Part shown: positions 53,401-62,485 of the stretch, in pieces
Layout: each line of letters opens with the position of its first letter
Position numbering within the stretch: position 1 is the stretch's first letter
Assembly (NCBI RefSeq): GCF_044594925.1
Contig: NZ_CP138991.1
Location: 1,426,001 to 1,490,000, forward strand
DNA length: 64,000 nt
Reading direction: 5' to 3'
Source of the DNA: Maribacter sp044594925
Lineage (GTDB): Bacteria; Bacteroidota; Bacteroidia; Flavobacteriales; Flavobacteriaceae
The notes under the pieces: model-generated
Database searches by the model: none
The model's input: only the letters and a program-made list of their open reading frames with translations
Told to the model about the DNA's origin: nothing
Program-made: the position numbers and the translations under genes

Positions 53401-56400
53401 CCATGTCTCCTGATGGCGGAATTGGAGAGCCTGCACAATATTTTCAGTGGAGGTCAGCTGCTTCGCCAAATTCCGGATCAACCACTGCGGCACCTTTGGC
53501 ATTTGGTTCTTTGGTGCGTATTGTTCGTTCAGGGAATACCTTTACAGGATCCGTATCTACTGATAATGGTATTACTTGGACCGAAGTGGGCTCTCAAAAT
53601 ATCACAATGGGTACCACCATTTATGTAGGTTTGGCAACAACATCACATAACAACACGGTCATTACGGAAGCTACCTACCAAGACCTACAGTTTAATGCCG
53701 AAGCCGCAGGGACTCCTCCAACGGCGGATATTACCAACCCTATTGCGCCGGTTTCAGGAGAAATTCCCTTTACCGTAGATTTTGATGCCACTGGGTCTTC
53801 TGATACCAATGGCAGTATTACGGACTGGTCTTGGGACTTTGGAGATGGTAATACAGGGTCAGGGGAAACCATTTCCCATACCTTTTTAACCCCAGGCACG
53901 TACACTGTAACCCTAACGGTAACCGATAATGACAATGAAATTGATACGGCTACCGTGGAAATTACAGTAAACCCCACGGCAGATTGCAACGGAACTGCTA
54001 TTAATGCGGAATATCGTATCCCTAGTATAACTGGGGGAGCGTATATAAACGCCAATCCTTTGGAAGATATTACCTTGACGGCCGAAGAGGGAGAACGGGT
54101 TATTTTAAGTATTGAACCAGCCACCAATCCAAGTGACGGAAACCCTTTGGAGTTTGAAGTGGAATATAATGATGGCGTTAACCCACCTACCATTGTAAAA
54201 GTAATGAATGCATCGGATTACGATGTTGCGAGTATTACAGCAGCACAGTCCGGTACGTATACCATGCGATCTAATCAAGGTTGCTCCGTTGACATAACGC
54301 TCAATGTAGGCGGTTTAGACTGTGTTAACGATGTCCGCGCCGAGTGGGCAATTAATGGGGTGTTTCTGCCAGAGGCACCAGATTATAACCAAGTCGATGT
54401 TACCGTAACGGAAGGAGATACGTTCATCATAGCTATGAATCCTAACAATATTCCTTTCGAAGTCGTATTCAACACAGTACAATTAAAAGATTTTAGCACA
54501 CAAGATTATGCTTTCCCAGCGGATATTGCATTAACAGATGCCGGTCTTTACACCATAAATACGGGAGTAGGAGGCTGTTCTACGGCTATTAATTTAATCG
54601 TGAATGCATTGGATTGCGAAAACGACGTACGGGCAGAATGGGCTATCAATGGAACTTACTTCGAAGCGCCAAATTATAATACCGTAGATGTCACGGCACA
54701 GGCTGGAGATGCGTTCATCATTACCATGAACCCAAATAATGTAGCGTTTGAAGTCTTATTTGAAGGAGCCGTAGTACGAGGCTTCGATACGGCCGATTAT
54801 ATTCTTCCTGCTAACCTTACGACCGCAGATGCAGGTAGCTATGTGATCAATACGGAAACGGGCGGCTGTAGTACCGGTATTAACCTTACGATAGATGCTT
54901 TTGACTGTGAAGATGAAATACGCGCAGAATGGCAAGTGAATGCAGAAGGCTATCAAGTAGCCCCGTCTTATACAACCATACCTGTAAGCGTGGAAGAAGG
55001 AGATAATTTCCTAATCGCTATTGAACCTAATGTCGCCTTTCAAGTGTTGAAGGATGGTATTGAAGTTCGTGGATTTGGTACAGCGGATTATGTTTTCCCC
55101 GCGACATTGACCGCTGCAGATACGGGATTGTATACTATTAATACGGAAGCGGCAACAGGTTGTTCCACGGCCATTGATTTGACCGTAAACACCTTCTCCT
55201 GTGATGTGGATGATTTACGGCCACAATACACGGTTGACGGAAAAACCTTTCAGGCACAAGATATTGGGGATTTAACGATTACCGCCTTTTATGGAATGCC
55301 TTTGACCCTAGGTATATTTCAAGATGATATTGCCTACCGGGTACTGGATGCCGACAATAATGAAGTAAAACCGCTGAATCTAGATGCTTTTACCATACCT
55401 GCCATGTTAGATACCAACGTAGGGCCGTATACCATAGAAACGGCAGCAGGTTGTACCAGTACCTTTACCATCAATTTGGAATGTGGGGATAATTTTTACT
55501 ACATCACTAGAAATGGAGTAGAATACAGTGGGGAAAACTTTATCCCTATTAATGAAGGAGATCGTATTATTTTATTTTCTGATTTAGACCCCTCGGCGGA
55601 TGTTACCTTTATCTATCCTGATGGCGTTACGGTTGCCAATCAGCCTACTTTGGATTTATTACAGGTAGATGCCACGGACTCCGGTATTTACACCCTTTCT
55701 GTTGCGGGAGGGCTATGCACCTATGAAATAGACATCCAGGTACAATGTGATCAGCCTCCGGGTATTGACATGTACCTTAATTTTTATGGCAATCAAGAAC
55801 TGAACGTAGAGGCCTACTCCCTTGGAATAGGGTCTGATACTCAGCTGGGCTTTTTGGGGATTACGGATTATACCGTTACCGCACCGGATGGTACAGTTTC
55901 CGTTGGTGAAATGGATTTAGGCGAAATTACGGTTGCGGACCGAGGTGTCTATACCCTATTGCCCGATGGCGGCTGTCCCTACCTGTTCTTCTTAGAAGTA
56001 TGTGACGGTGAACCTGCGGTACCGGAATACACCATTAATGGCGTAACCACCCAAGGTTTTGGACCTATTTACCTTAAGGGTAATGTGGACTCCTTTCAAC
56101 TGGGCATGGTAGGCAACCCTAACGGCGTTGTGGTTTACCCAACGGGTCTAGAAAGATATAATGGCGTATCCGATTTCTTCCCCAGAGCTGGTTGTGCACT
56201 GCAGGGCACTTGGCAATTTCGTAATGATATTGGTTGTGACCTAGGATCTGTAGAAGTCTATGTAAGTTTAGATTTTGCAGATTATAATGGAGACATTACC
56301 GTAAATGGTACGGTCATTACCGATACCGATGTAAGCCTAAATCCAGGGGATCCTTTTACATTGGCACATCCAAATTTAACCGATTATGATATTGTAGATC

Positions 56401-59400
56401 CTAGCGGAAATGTTATTTCAGGGGCATTGAACATTGCTTCATTGACCACTGCGGATGCTGGTAGTTATATATTAGTGAACAATGACGTTCCTCAACGCTG
56501 TTCTGTACGCATCAATTTGATCGTAGGTGGCTGTGATACGTCCGATTTTGTACCGGAATTCAGGGTGAACACGGAACCCTTACAACAAAATCTCAACTTT
56601 ACGACGATTGATTTCGGCGACCAATTTTATTTAGGTCTAGATTCCTTAGGAGCATATACGGTAACCGACCCATCAGGAACGGTAACCAATGGTGCTTTGA
56701 CCATACCGAGTGCGGCAACATCGGATATTGGTGCCTACACTTTAACCGATAACAGCGGTTGTAGTATCATATTTAATCTGGATGTAATTTGTAACGGAGC
56801 AGGAAATCTGGTTTCGGAAGTAACCTTCTTTAACTTCACCTATACTGGTGTCTCCAATATTGGTGTGGATGTGGATGCTTCGGTAGACTTGGGTATTCAG
56901 GGAGAAACCAATTTTGTAGTGGTATCACCAGATGGAACGGTTAATACCCCTGGCACCTTTACTTTCATTGCATCTGCTGCGACTCAAGGATTGTACGAAT
57001 TGCGTTCTGAAAATGGAGGATGCAGCACTACGGTCTTTATTGGGGTTTGCGGAACAGATACGCTAGTTGCCGAATACAGTATAAACGGCGCACCCTTGGT
57101 AACCGGAAATACGCAAATAGATCTCAATGAAGGGGATTCCTTTAGTATTGGGGTGGAAAATTTAAACCCAAGTAATTATAGTATAATAGACCCTTTCACG
57201 GGAAGCGTTACGAACGGAACCTTTACTATTGCCGCCATTACCACCGCGTATACGGGTACATGGCGTTTAAGCAATAATCTAACGGGCTGTGTACAAGATG
57301 TAGCAATAGTAGTTACCGCTACAACGGGGAACGAAGCACCTATAGCGGTAGCCGCAGCGACACCCTTAAATGGTAATGCTGCCCTACTGGTGAATTTTGA
57401 TGGTAGTGGTTCTTCAGATGATAATGGAATTGTTACTTATAGCTGGGATTTTGGGGACGGTAGCCCTATTGAGACTGGACCGAATCCTACACATACCTAT
57501 TTAACAGGTGGTGTATATACGGCTACACTTACTGTAACGGATAATAATGGAGTTGACAATGTGAACACCGATACGAATACGGTAGTTATTACCGTAAATG
57601 CGGTTCCCGTTGCGGTAGTCGTGGCAGACCCACTTTCAGGAGATGCACCTTTATTGGTAAACTTTACCGGTAGCGGTTCAACGGATGACAACGCAGTGGT
57701 TTCCTATGCATGGGACTTTGCCGATGGTAGTCCACTGGATACCAATGCGGATACCTCCTATACTTTCAATACACCAGGTACTTATGACGTAGTATTGACC
57801 GTGACCGATGCCGAAGGACTTTCCGATACCGAGACCGTGACCATCACCGTGACCGATCCTGTCGTGAACGAAGCTCCGGTCGCAGTAGTCGTGGCAGACC
57901 CGATTTCAGGGGATGCACCTTTATTGGTAAACTTTACCGGTAGCGGTTCAACGGATGATACTGCCGTGGTTTCCTATGCATGGGACTTTGCCGATGGTAG
58001 TCCGGTGGATACCAATGCGGATACCTCCTATACTTTCAATACACCAGGTTCGTACGAAGTGGAACTGACCGTGACCGATGCCGAAGGACTTTCCGATACC
58101 GAGACCGTGACCATTACCGTGACCGATCCTGTCGTAAACGATGCGCCCGTTGCGGTAGTCGTGGCAGACCCGATTTCAGGGGATGCACCTTTATTGGTGA
58201 ACTTTACCGGTAGCGGTTCAACGGATGATACTGCCGTGGTTTCCTATGCATGGGACTTTGCCGATGGTAGTCCGGTGGATACCAATGCGGATACCTCCTA
58301 TACTTTTAATACGCCAGGTTCGTACGAAGTGGAACTGACCGTGACCGATGCCGAAGGACTTTCCGATACCGAGACCGTGACCATCACCGTGACCGACCCT
58401 GTCGTGAACGATGCGCCCGTTGCGGTAGTCGTGGCAGACCCACTTTCAGGGGATGCACCTTTATTGGTCAACTTTACCGGTAGTGGTTCAACGGATGATA
58501 CTGCCGTGGTTTCCTATTCGTGGGACTTTGCCGATGGTAGTCCGCTGGATACCAATGCGGATACCTCCTATACTTTCAATACACCAGGTTCGTACGAAGT
58601 GGAACTGACCGTGACCGATGCCGAAGGACTTTCCGATACCGAGACCGTGACCATTACCGTGACCGATCCTGTCGTGAACGATGCGCCCGTTGCGGTAGTC
58701 GTGGCCGACCCACTTTCAGGGGATGCACCTTTACTGGTAAACTTTACCGGTAGCGGTTCAACGGATGATACTGCCGTGGTTTCCTATTCGTGGGATTTTG
58801 CCGATGGTAGTCCGCTGGATACCAATGCGGATACCTCCTATACTTTCAATACACCAGGTTCGTACGAAGTGGAACTGACCGTGACCGATGCCGAAGGACT
58901 TTCCGATACCGAGACCGTGACCATTACCGTGACCGACCCTGTCGTAAACGATGCGCCCGTTGCGGTAGTCTTGGCAGACCCTATTTCAGGGGATGCGCCT
59001 TTATTGGTAAACTTTACAGGTAGCGGTTCAACGGATGATACTGCCGTGGTTTCCTATTCGTGGGACTTTGCCGACGGTAGTCCGGTGGATACCAATGCGG
59101 ATACTTCTTATACTTTTAATACACCAGGTTCGTACGAAGTGGAACTGACCGTGACCGATGCCGAAGGGCTTTCCGATACCGAGACCGTGACCATTACCGT
59201 GACCGATCCTGTCGTAAACGATGCGCCCGTTGCGGTAGTCGTGGCCGACCCACTTTCAGGGGATGCACCTTTACTGGTAAACTTTACCGGTAGCGGTTCA
59301 ACGGATGATACTGCCGTGGTTTCCTATTCGTGGGACTTTGCCGACGGTAGTCCGGTGGATACCAATGCGGATACTTCTTATACTTTTAATACACCAGGTT

Positions 59401-60833
59401 CGTACGAAGTGGAACTGACCGTGACCGATGCCGAAGGACTTTCCGATACCGAGACCGTGACCATCACCGTGACCGACCCTGTCGTGAACGATGCGCCCGT
59501 TGCGGTAGTCGTGGCAGACCCACTTTCAGGGGATGCACCTTTATTGGTCAACTTTACCGGTAGTGGTTCAACGGATGATACTGCCGTGGTTTCCTATGCA
59601 TGGGATTTTGCCGATGGTAGTCCGCTGGATACCAATGCGGATACCTCCTATACTTTCAATACACCAGGTTCGTACGAAGTGGAACTGACCGTGACCGATG
59701 CCGAAGGACTTTCCGATACCGAGACCGTGACCATTACCGTGACCGATCCTGTCGTGAACGATGCGCCCGTTGCGGTAGTCGTGGCCGACCCACTTTCAGG
59801 GGATGCACCTTTACTGGTAAACTTTACCGGTAGCGGTTCAACGGATGATACTGCCGTGGTTTCCTATTCGTGGGATTTTGCCGATGGTAGTCCGCTGGAT
59901 ACCAATGCGGATACCTCCTATACTTTCAATACACCAGGTTCGTACGAAGTGGAACTGACCGTGACCGATGCCGAAGGACTTTCCGATACCGAGACCGTGA
60001 CCATTACCGTGACCGACCCTGTCGTAAACGATGCGCCCGTTGCGGTAGTCTTGGCAGACCCTATTTCAGGGGATGCGCCTTTATTGGTAAACTTTACAGG
60101 TAGCGGTTCAACGGATGATACTGCCGTGGTTTCCTATTCGTGGGACTTTGCCGACGGTAGTCCGGTGGATACCAATGCGGATACTTCTTATACTTTTAAT
60201 ACACCAGGTTCGTACGAAGTGGAACTGACCGTGACCGATGCCGAAGGGCTTTCCGATACCGAGACCGTGACCATTACCGTGACCGCTGATAATTGTGCAG
60301 GCAGCATTACGCCCATGTATGTAATAGAAGGGGTATTGGGTCAAGGTTTGTCAGAAATCATCGTACCAGTAGGGACGCCCTTATTATTGACTACAGTTCA
60401 GCGCATCCCTTTCAGTATCACACGACCTAATGGAGAAGTGGTGGAAGATAACATTAACATTAAATTCTTTGAGTTGGAAGATGCAGGAACCTATACATTT
60501 ACCAATGAAAGTGGCTGTAGCTTTGATTTAACGGTTCAAATAGATTTAAACGGAGCTTTAACGGCTGACAACGATTTCGGTACCTTGGTATTGTTTCCAA
60601 ATCCTATTACCGACCAGAATGTAGCCATAGATATGAGTGCCTTTGTTGGCGAATCCATGACTGTAGGACTCTATGATATTAGCGGCAAGTTACTACAACA
60701 ATACCTGGTTCCAGAAACACATGAACCTACCGTAATTTTTGACTTGCCCATCTTGAATGCAGGTATTTACCATGTAATTATTGGTTTGGACAGTACAGGG
60801 GAAGTAGTATTACGTAAACTGATAAAACGTTAG
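50421..60833 (+). CDS. Giant T9SS-secreted galactose-oxidase-like (AA5) protein with LamG, Ig-like array and PKD array
   Basis: 3,470 aa. Signal peptide (1-26). The galactose-oxidase-like module (residues about 31-523) keeps Cys101 (MFCPGI), Tyr145 (RGYQ), Trp163 (GGSWS), Tyr379-His380 (RTYHS) and His467 (THSTNNEQRR), the full fungal active-site set. A LamG domain (525-785), an Ig-like unit (790-900), a DUF1349-like module (900-1095) and one PKD (1097-1190) follow. Next are about twelve diverged Ig-like units of 80-90 residues (1190-2300; DxGxYT...GC pattern), one PKD (2302-2395), ten near-identical 90-residue PKDs (2397-3290), a last Ig-like unit, and a T9SS type A sorting domain (about 3388-3470; FPNPITD, ending RKLIKR). 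It is transcribed away from the EPS operon. It is a paralog of the gene at 36274-42432, with a highly similar oxidase head. Confidence 0.9.
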   Translation: MKKNYKSPIILFVLLLTLVLNNKLYAQANIEGEWGAPIETFSIVPVAVANLPDGRLITWSSRFPETFLETGDGQTHTQIFNPATDTTEPATVSNTNHDMFCPGINNLADGRILSAGGVTDQETSIYDPATGTWSVAARMNIPRGYQGNVTTPEGWVFTLGGSWSGSNTPSTNGGKDAEIWSPETGWKKIPNIQGKNIFTDNDLALELQGLYRVDNHLWLWPASDGSLFHAGPSEEMHWMDILANDGQGEIISAGLRGDSYSMKGTTVMFDIDKILKVGGAESYGGNPYSGVRPAKNETFVIDISGGYGSTPTVTPSGLLQESRTMHNSTVLPNGEVLVTGGLDHAEVFTDTGARLNAEIYNPVSNSWRPVAGMATPRTYHSVAILMTDGRVFVGGGGLCDSPDYIACNNWTNAEIYSPPYLFDAGGALAARPTITAPDTADYNTTINVTGSTGVQEFSLIRFSAATHSTNNEQRRIPVSFSGTAGNYNVNIPDRNLLPPGYYMLFALDANGVPSVAETIQIGSALPLPFDSSLVLDLQFEDGAGTTVFDNSIYNNDGTIRQFDNTGAEVAATEQVWGAGLYGGALEFDGYEFNSNSIIDIPYDEASLGTIRQSVTMSAWVYRSVDQLTPDGRAPNVAIVAHEYPDLFFGYHNSLYKWAFLTTTGLVECYAGYDDLDGWVHLAATYDGATARLYANGIEICNKPITGDIHLADVPSRQDAFTVSGFYEDGTLTGFLPAYYNGSNVVDELDGQLDEVKIWNRVLDPNQIRAIYQDGLDLPETTVQDCPLEGIINAEYRIGTGPWQDVVNRTIETVEGQQVFIRAKAYGAQYFVTTTEVDGPTFDSNTDLDVDGAYQIDLNLDGSDGLGPESNDGLIDQRSQGQYALTTANGCPTVIQINVTPACGTSVPNPYQSQDVGAVGVTGVSCEDGGVITVRGSGSDIFLGTDEFHFVHRQLDGNGEIIARVNSLNNTNNFAKAGVMMRNSLDGNSNHAYMAMSPDGGIGEPAQYFQWRSAASPNSGSTTAAPLAFGSLVRIVRSGNTFTGSVSTDNGITWTEVGSQNITMGTTIYVGLATTSHNNTVITEATYQDLQFNAEAAGTPPTADITNPIAPVSGEIPFTVDFDATGSSDTNGSITDWSWDFGDGNTGSGETISHTFLTPGTYTVTLTVTDNDNEIDTATVEITVNPTADCNGTAINAEYRIPSITGGAYINANPLEDITLTAEEGERVILSIEPATNPSDGNPLEFEVEYNDGVNPPTIVKVMNASDYDVASITAAQSGTYTMRSNQGCSVDITLNVGGLDCVNDVRAEWAINGVFLPEAPDYNQVDVTVTEGDTFIIAMNPNNIPFEVVFNTVQLKDFSTQDYAFPADIALTDAGLYTINTGVGGCSTAINLIVNALDCENDVRAEWAINGTYFEAPNYNTVDVTAQAGDAFIITMNPNNVAFEVLFEGAVVRGFDTADYILPANLTTADAGSYVINTETGGCSTGINLTIDAFDCEDEIRAEWQVNAEGYQVAPSYTTIPVSVEEGDNFLIAIEPNVAFQVLKDGIEVRGFGTADYVFPATLTAADTGLYTINTEAATGCSTAIDLTVNTFSCDVDDLRPQYTVDGKTFQAQDIGDLTITAFYGMPLTLGIFQDDIAYRVLDADNNEVKPLNLDAFTIPAMLDTNVGPYTIETAAGCTSTFTINLECGDNFYYITRNGVEYSGENFIPINEGDRIILFSDLDPSADVTFIYPDGVTVANQPTLDLLQVDATDSGIYTLSVAGGLCTYEIDIQVQCDQPPGIDMYLNFYGNQELNVEAYSLGIGSDTQLGFLGITDYTVTAPDGTVSVGEMDLGEITVADRGVYTLLPDGGCPYLFFLEVCDGEPAVPEYTINGVTTQGFGPIYLKGNVDSFQLGMVGNPNGVVVYPTGLERYNGVSDFFPRAGCALQGTWQFRNDIGCDLGSVEVYVSLDFADYNGDITVNGTVITDTDVSLNPGDPFTLAHPNLTDYDIVDPSGNVISGALNIASLTTADAGSYILVNNDVPQRCSVRINLIVGGCDTSDFVPEFRVNTEPLQQNLNFTTIDFGDQFYLGLDSLGAYTVTDPSGTVTNGALTIPSAATSDIGAYTLTDNSGCSIIFNLDVICNGAGNLVSEVTFFNFTYTGVSNIGVDVDASVDLGIQGETNFVVVSPDGTVNTPGTFTFIASAATQGLYELRSENGGCSTTVFIGVCGTDTLVAEYSINGAPLVTGNTQIDLNEGDSFSIGVENLNPSNYSIIDPFTGSVTNGTFTIAAITTAYTGTWRLSNNLTGCVQDVAIVVTATTGNEAPIAVAAATPLNGNAALLVNFDGSGSSDDNGIVTYSWDFGDGSPIETGPNPTHTYLTGGVYTATLTVTDNNGVDNVNTDTNTVVITVNAVPVAVVVADPLSGDAPLLVNFTGSGSTDDNAVVSYAWDFADGSPLDTNADTSYTFNTPGTYDVVLTVTDAEGLSDTETVTITVTDPVVNEAPVAVVVADPISGDAPLLVNFTGSGSTDDTAVVSYAWDFADGSPVDTNADTSYTFNTPGSYEVELTVTDAEGLSDTETVTITVTDPVVNDAPVAVVVADPISGDAPLLVNFTGSGSTDDTAVVSYAWDFADGSPVDTNADTSYTFNTPGSYEVELTVTDAEGLSDTETVTITVTDPVVNDAPVAVVVADPLSGDAPLLVNFTGSGSTDDTAVVSYSWDFADGSPLDTNADTSYTFNTPGSYEVELTVTDAEGLSDTETVTITVTDPVVNDAPVAVVVADPLSGDAPLLVNFTGSGSTDDTAVVSYSWDFADGSPLDTNADTSYTFNTPGSYEVELTVTDAEGLSDTETVTITVTDPVVNDAPVAVVLADPISGDAPLLVNFTGSGSTDDTAVVSYSWDFADGSPVDTNADTSYTFNTPGSYEVELTVTDAEGLSDTETVTITVTDPVVNDAPVAVVVADPLSGDAPLLVNFTGSGSTDDTAVVSYSWDFADGSPVDTNADTSYTFNTPGSYEVELTVTDAEGLSDTETVTITVTDPVVNDAPVAVVVADPLSGDAPLLVNFTGSGSTDDTAVVSYAWDFADGSPLDTNADTSYTFNTPGSYEVELTVTDAEGLSDTETVTITVTDPVVNDAPVAVVVADPLSGDAPLLVNFTGSGSTDDTAVVSYSWDFADGSPLDTNADTSYTFNTPGSYEVELTVTDAEGLSDTETVTITVTDPVVNDAPVAVVLADPISGDAPLLVNFTGSGSTDDTAVVSYSWDFADGSPVDTNADTSYTFNTPGSYEVELTVTDAEGLSDTETVTITVTADNCAGSITPMYVIEGVLGQGLSEIIVPVGTPLLLTTVQRIPFSITRPNGEVVEDNINIKFFELEDAGTYTFTNESGCSFDLTVQIDLNGALTADNDFGTLVLFPNPITDQNVAIDMSAFVGESMTVGLYDISGKLLQQYLVPETHEPTVIFDLPILNAGIYHVIIGLDSTGEVVLRKLIKR
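53985..57320 (+). repeat. Diverged Ig-like protein repeats (about twelve, 80-95 codons each)
   Basis: Units start near a Cys (54318, 54612, 54897, 55191, 55476, 55740, 56000, 56530, 56790, 57048; the first at ~53985 and the one at 56268 vary). They typically read RAEWxING or PEYxING, a mid EGDxFxI strand, then a DxGxYT strand before a Gly-Cys. DNA identity between units is low, in contrast with the PKD array behind them. Confidence 0.75.
57606..60285 (+). repeat. Ten tandem 270-bp PKD-domain repeats
   Basis: Exact 270-bp period (90 codons; units begin at 57606, 57876, 58146, 58416, 58686, 58956, 59226, 59496, 59766 and 60036). Each unit encodes one PKD domain with SWDFADGSP or AWDFADGSP. Units 2-10 differ at only a few positions. 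Reading frame is kept throughout. Confidence 0.95.
58321..60285 (+). repeat. Higher-order duplication: four PKD units repeated at 1,080 bp
   Basis: 58321-59205 and 59401-60285 are identical except for about four bases near 58517-58526. The identity includes variant bases that mark individual units (for example the TTGGCAGACC/CTATTTC variant at 58973 and 60053), so a four-unit block was copied recently. Confidence 0.9.
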
Positions 60834-60873
60834 TTCTTTTCGAACAATTCTCTGGACCAGACAATACAGTAAT

Positions 60874-60904
60874 AAAAAAGGCCACTGCTAAAGTGGCCTT
60901 TTTT
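60874..60904. terminator. Bidirectional terminator after the giant gene
   Basis: 13-bp perfect stem AAAAAAGGCCACT / AGTGGCCTTTTTT, 5-nt loop, ending in a T run. It lies 40 bp after the stop at 60833 and 28 bp beyond the converging lyase gene. Confidence 0.9.
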
Positions 60905-60931
60905 TATTGGTATTTTTAAATTGAATCTAAA

Positions 60932-62485
60932 CTAAGGGAGTAAATAGTTTAAAAACTCCTCTAAATTGGTGTAACCATCCCCATCATCATCTCCGTTATG
61001 GTCTTGGACCATTGGATCTAAACCACGACTTCTTTCCCATGCATCATCCATACCATCTCCGTCATTATCTTGATAAATATTTTCTGAACAATCTAAATTG
61101 ATTTCATCCTCATAAAAACCATCTCCTCTTAATGTGCCCGAAGTAGGGCGAGATTCTCCGCTAAAAAATCTAGAAAGTATGTCTGCATCATTATTATCAC
61201 TAGGAAGAGCACCAACATTATCAAGAATTTGCAAATTACTTGACGATATCGCCTCAATACCACTTTCTTCATACGGTACATTTACCTTGAAATCGGCAAT
61301 TACCGGTGAATTTTCTTCTAACAATCCTCCATTATTTAAGTCTATATTATCAAATAAATAAAGTTCAGTATTAGGTCTTTGTTTATCAGTTCTATTTTCC
61401 CCAGCCTCAGTTAAATTGAATCGATATCTATTTTTATTAGAGTTAGACCTTTTGTAAACATTACCAATATAACTTGTCTTTAATCCATATGTAATTACTC
61501 CAATCGTACCTACATCATAGATAATATTATTAATTATTTCAGCTCTTAAATAATCGGTAACTTCATTGACCTCTATTGCATCTTCTTCTCCAAAATCAGC
61601 AAACCATGGTGCTGTCCCGGGAGAAGAAACTAGAGGAGCTCTGTCGTTACCAAAAGCAAAATAATTATTATATAATGATAGTTTTTCACACCCAGAAGAC
61701 ACAAGTACTAGATGATTATTCTGCGAACTAATCGAATTTTGAATAGTAATATTTTTAACATATGCAGAGTTTGGAGTGTTCCAAGCTACACCAGCATTTG
61801 CGACTATAAAATTTTCGTTGTTGGAAAAAGCTACAGAACAATGGTCAATAACGATATTTTCTATAGTCGTTCCTAAATTCCAATTTTTAACTGTCAAACC
61901 GTCGTAACTAAAACTATTCGGATTGTAACCTCTTCTTATTCTTAGATTTCTAACTATAACATTAGAAGCCTGAACAGATAATTCATTTCCTGTAATAGAA
62001 ATTCCCTGTCCGGGCGCAGTTTGACCTGCAATCGTCAAATCGCCATTCCTAATATTAAGTGGTGCTTGCAGTTTAATCGTACCACAAACTTTAAATATTA
62101 TCGTCCTTGTACCTGTTCCTTCAATACCAAACCTTAAAGAACCTATTCCCGAATCATTTAAATTTGTCACCTCATATACATATCCCCCTCTACCTCCAGT
62201 AGTATTCCTACCAAAACCCTCCGCAGTTGGGAAAGCCTTTAATTCCATAGCAAAATCATCGGTTGGGTCATCCTCCGGAATTGGCTCTTCCTCAACAGGT
62301 GTTTCCTCTTCAGCAGATTCTTCTTCAGCAGCTTCTTGTTCTTCTAATAAAAGCTCAGCTTCGTTTTGAGCTATCATTTCTGCAAATAAATCGGAATCCT
62401 TTGCACAAGAACTAGAAAGTAATAACACAGTTACGGTGAGAAAAAGAAGTGTAGGCTTCTTTAGTAGGTTTTTAAATAAATTCAT
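60932..62485 (-). CDS. PL1-like right-handed beta-helix lipoprotein (pectate-lyase-like)
   Basis: 517 aa. Lipoprotein signal with SSSC box (Cys near 27) followed by KDSD. An acidic, Glu-rich linker (about 35-78) comes next. The catalytic-type domain begins at FPTAEGFGRNTTGGRGG and continues through VTNLNDSGIGSLR, NVIVRNLRIRRG, IVIDHCSVAFS and NNYFAFGNDRAPLV. These are the segments of Bacteroidota polysaccharide lyase family 1, with Asp (DHCS) and Arg (NDRAP) retained. The C-terminus has three DxDxDG calcium-binding-like loops (DNDGDGMDDAW, DDDGDGYTN). It probably acts at the cell surface on an acidic polysaccharide; the substrate is unknown. Monocistronic. Confidence 0.85.
   Translation of the reverse strand: MNLFKNLLKKPTLLFLTVTVLLLSSSCAKDSDLFAEMIAQNEAELLLEEQEAAEEESAEEETPVEEEPIPEDDPTDDFAMELKAFPTAEGFGRNTTGGRGGYVYEVTNLNDSGIGSLRFGIEGTGTRTIIFKVCGTIKLQAPLNIRNGDLTIAGQTAPGQGISITGNELSVQASNVIVRNLRIRRGYNPNSFSYDGLTVKNWNLGTTIENIVIDHCSVAFSNNENFIVANAGVAWNTPNSAYVKNITIQNSISSQNNHLVLVSSGCEKLSLYNNYFAFGNDRAPLVSSPGTAPWFADFGEEDAIEVNEVTDYLRAEIINNIIYDVGTIGVITYGLKTSYIGNVYKRSNSNKNRYRFNLTEAGENRTDKQRPNTELYLFDNIDLNNGGLLEENSPVIADFKVNVPYEESGIEAISSSNLQILDNVGALPSDNNDADILSRFFSGESRPTSGTLRGDGFYEDEINLDCSENIYQDNDGDGMDDAWERSRGLDPMVQDHNGDDDGDGYTNLEEFLNYLLP

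Noticed and set aside
57606..60285. CRISPR-like regular repetition
   Set aside because: The 270-bp period is in frame and each unit encodes a PKD domain; there are no short repeats with unique spacers and no cas genes.
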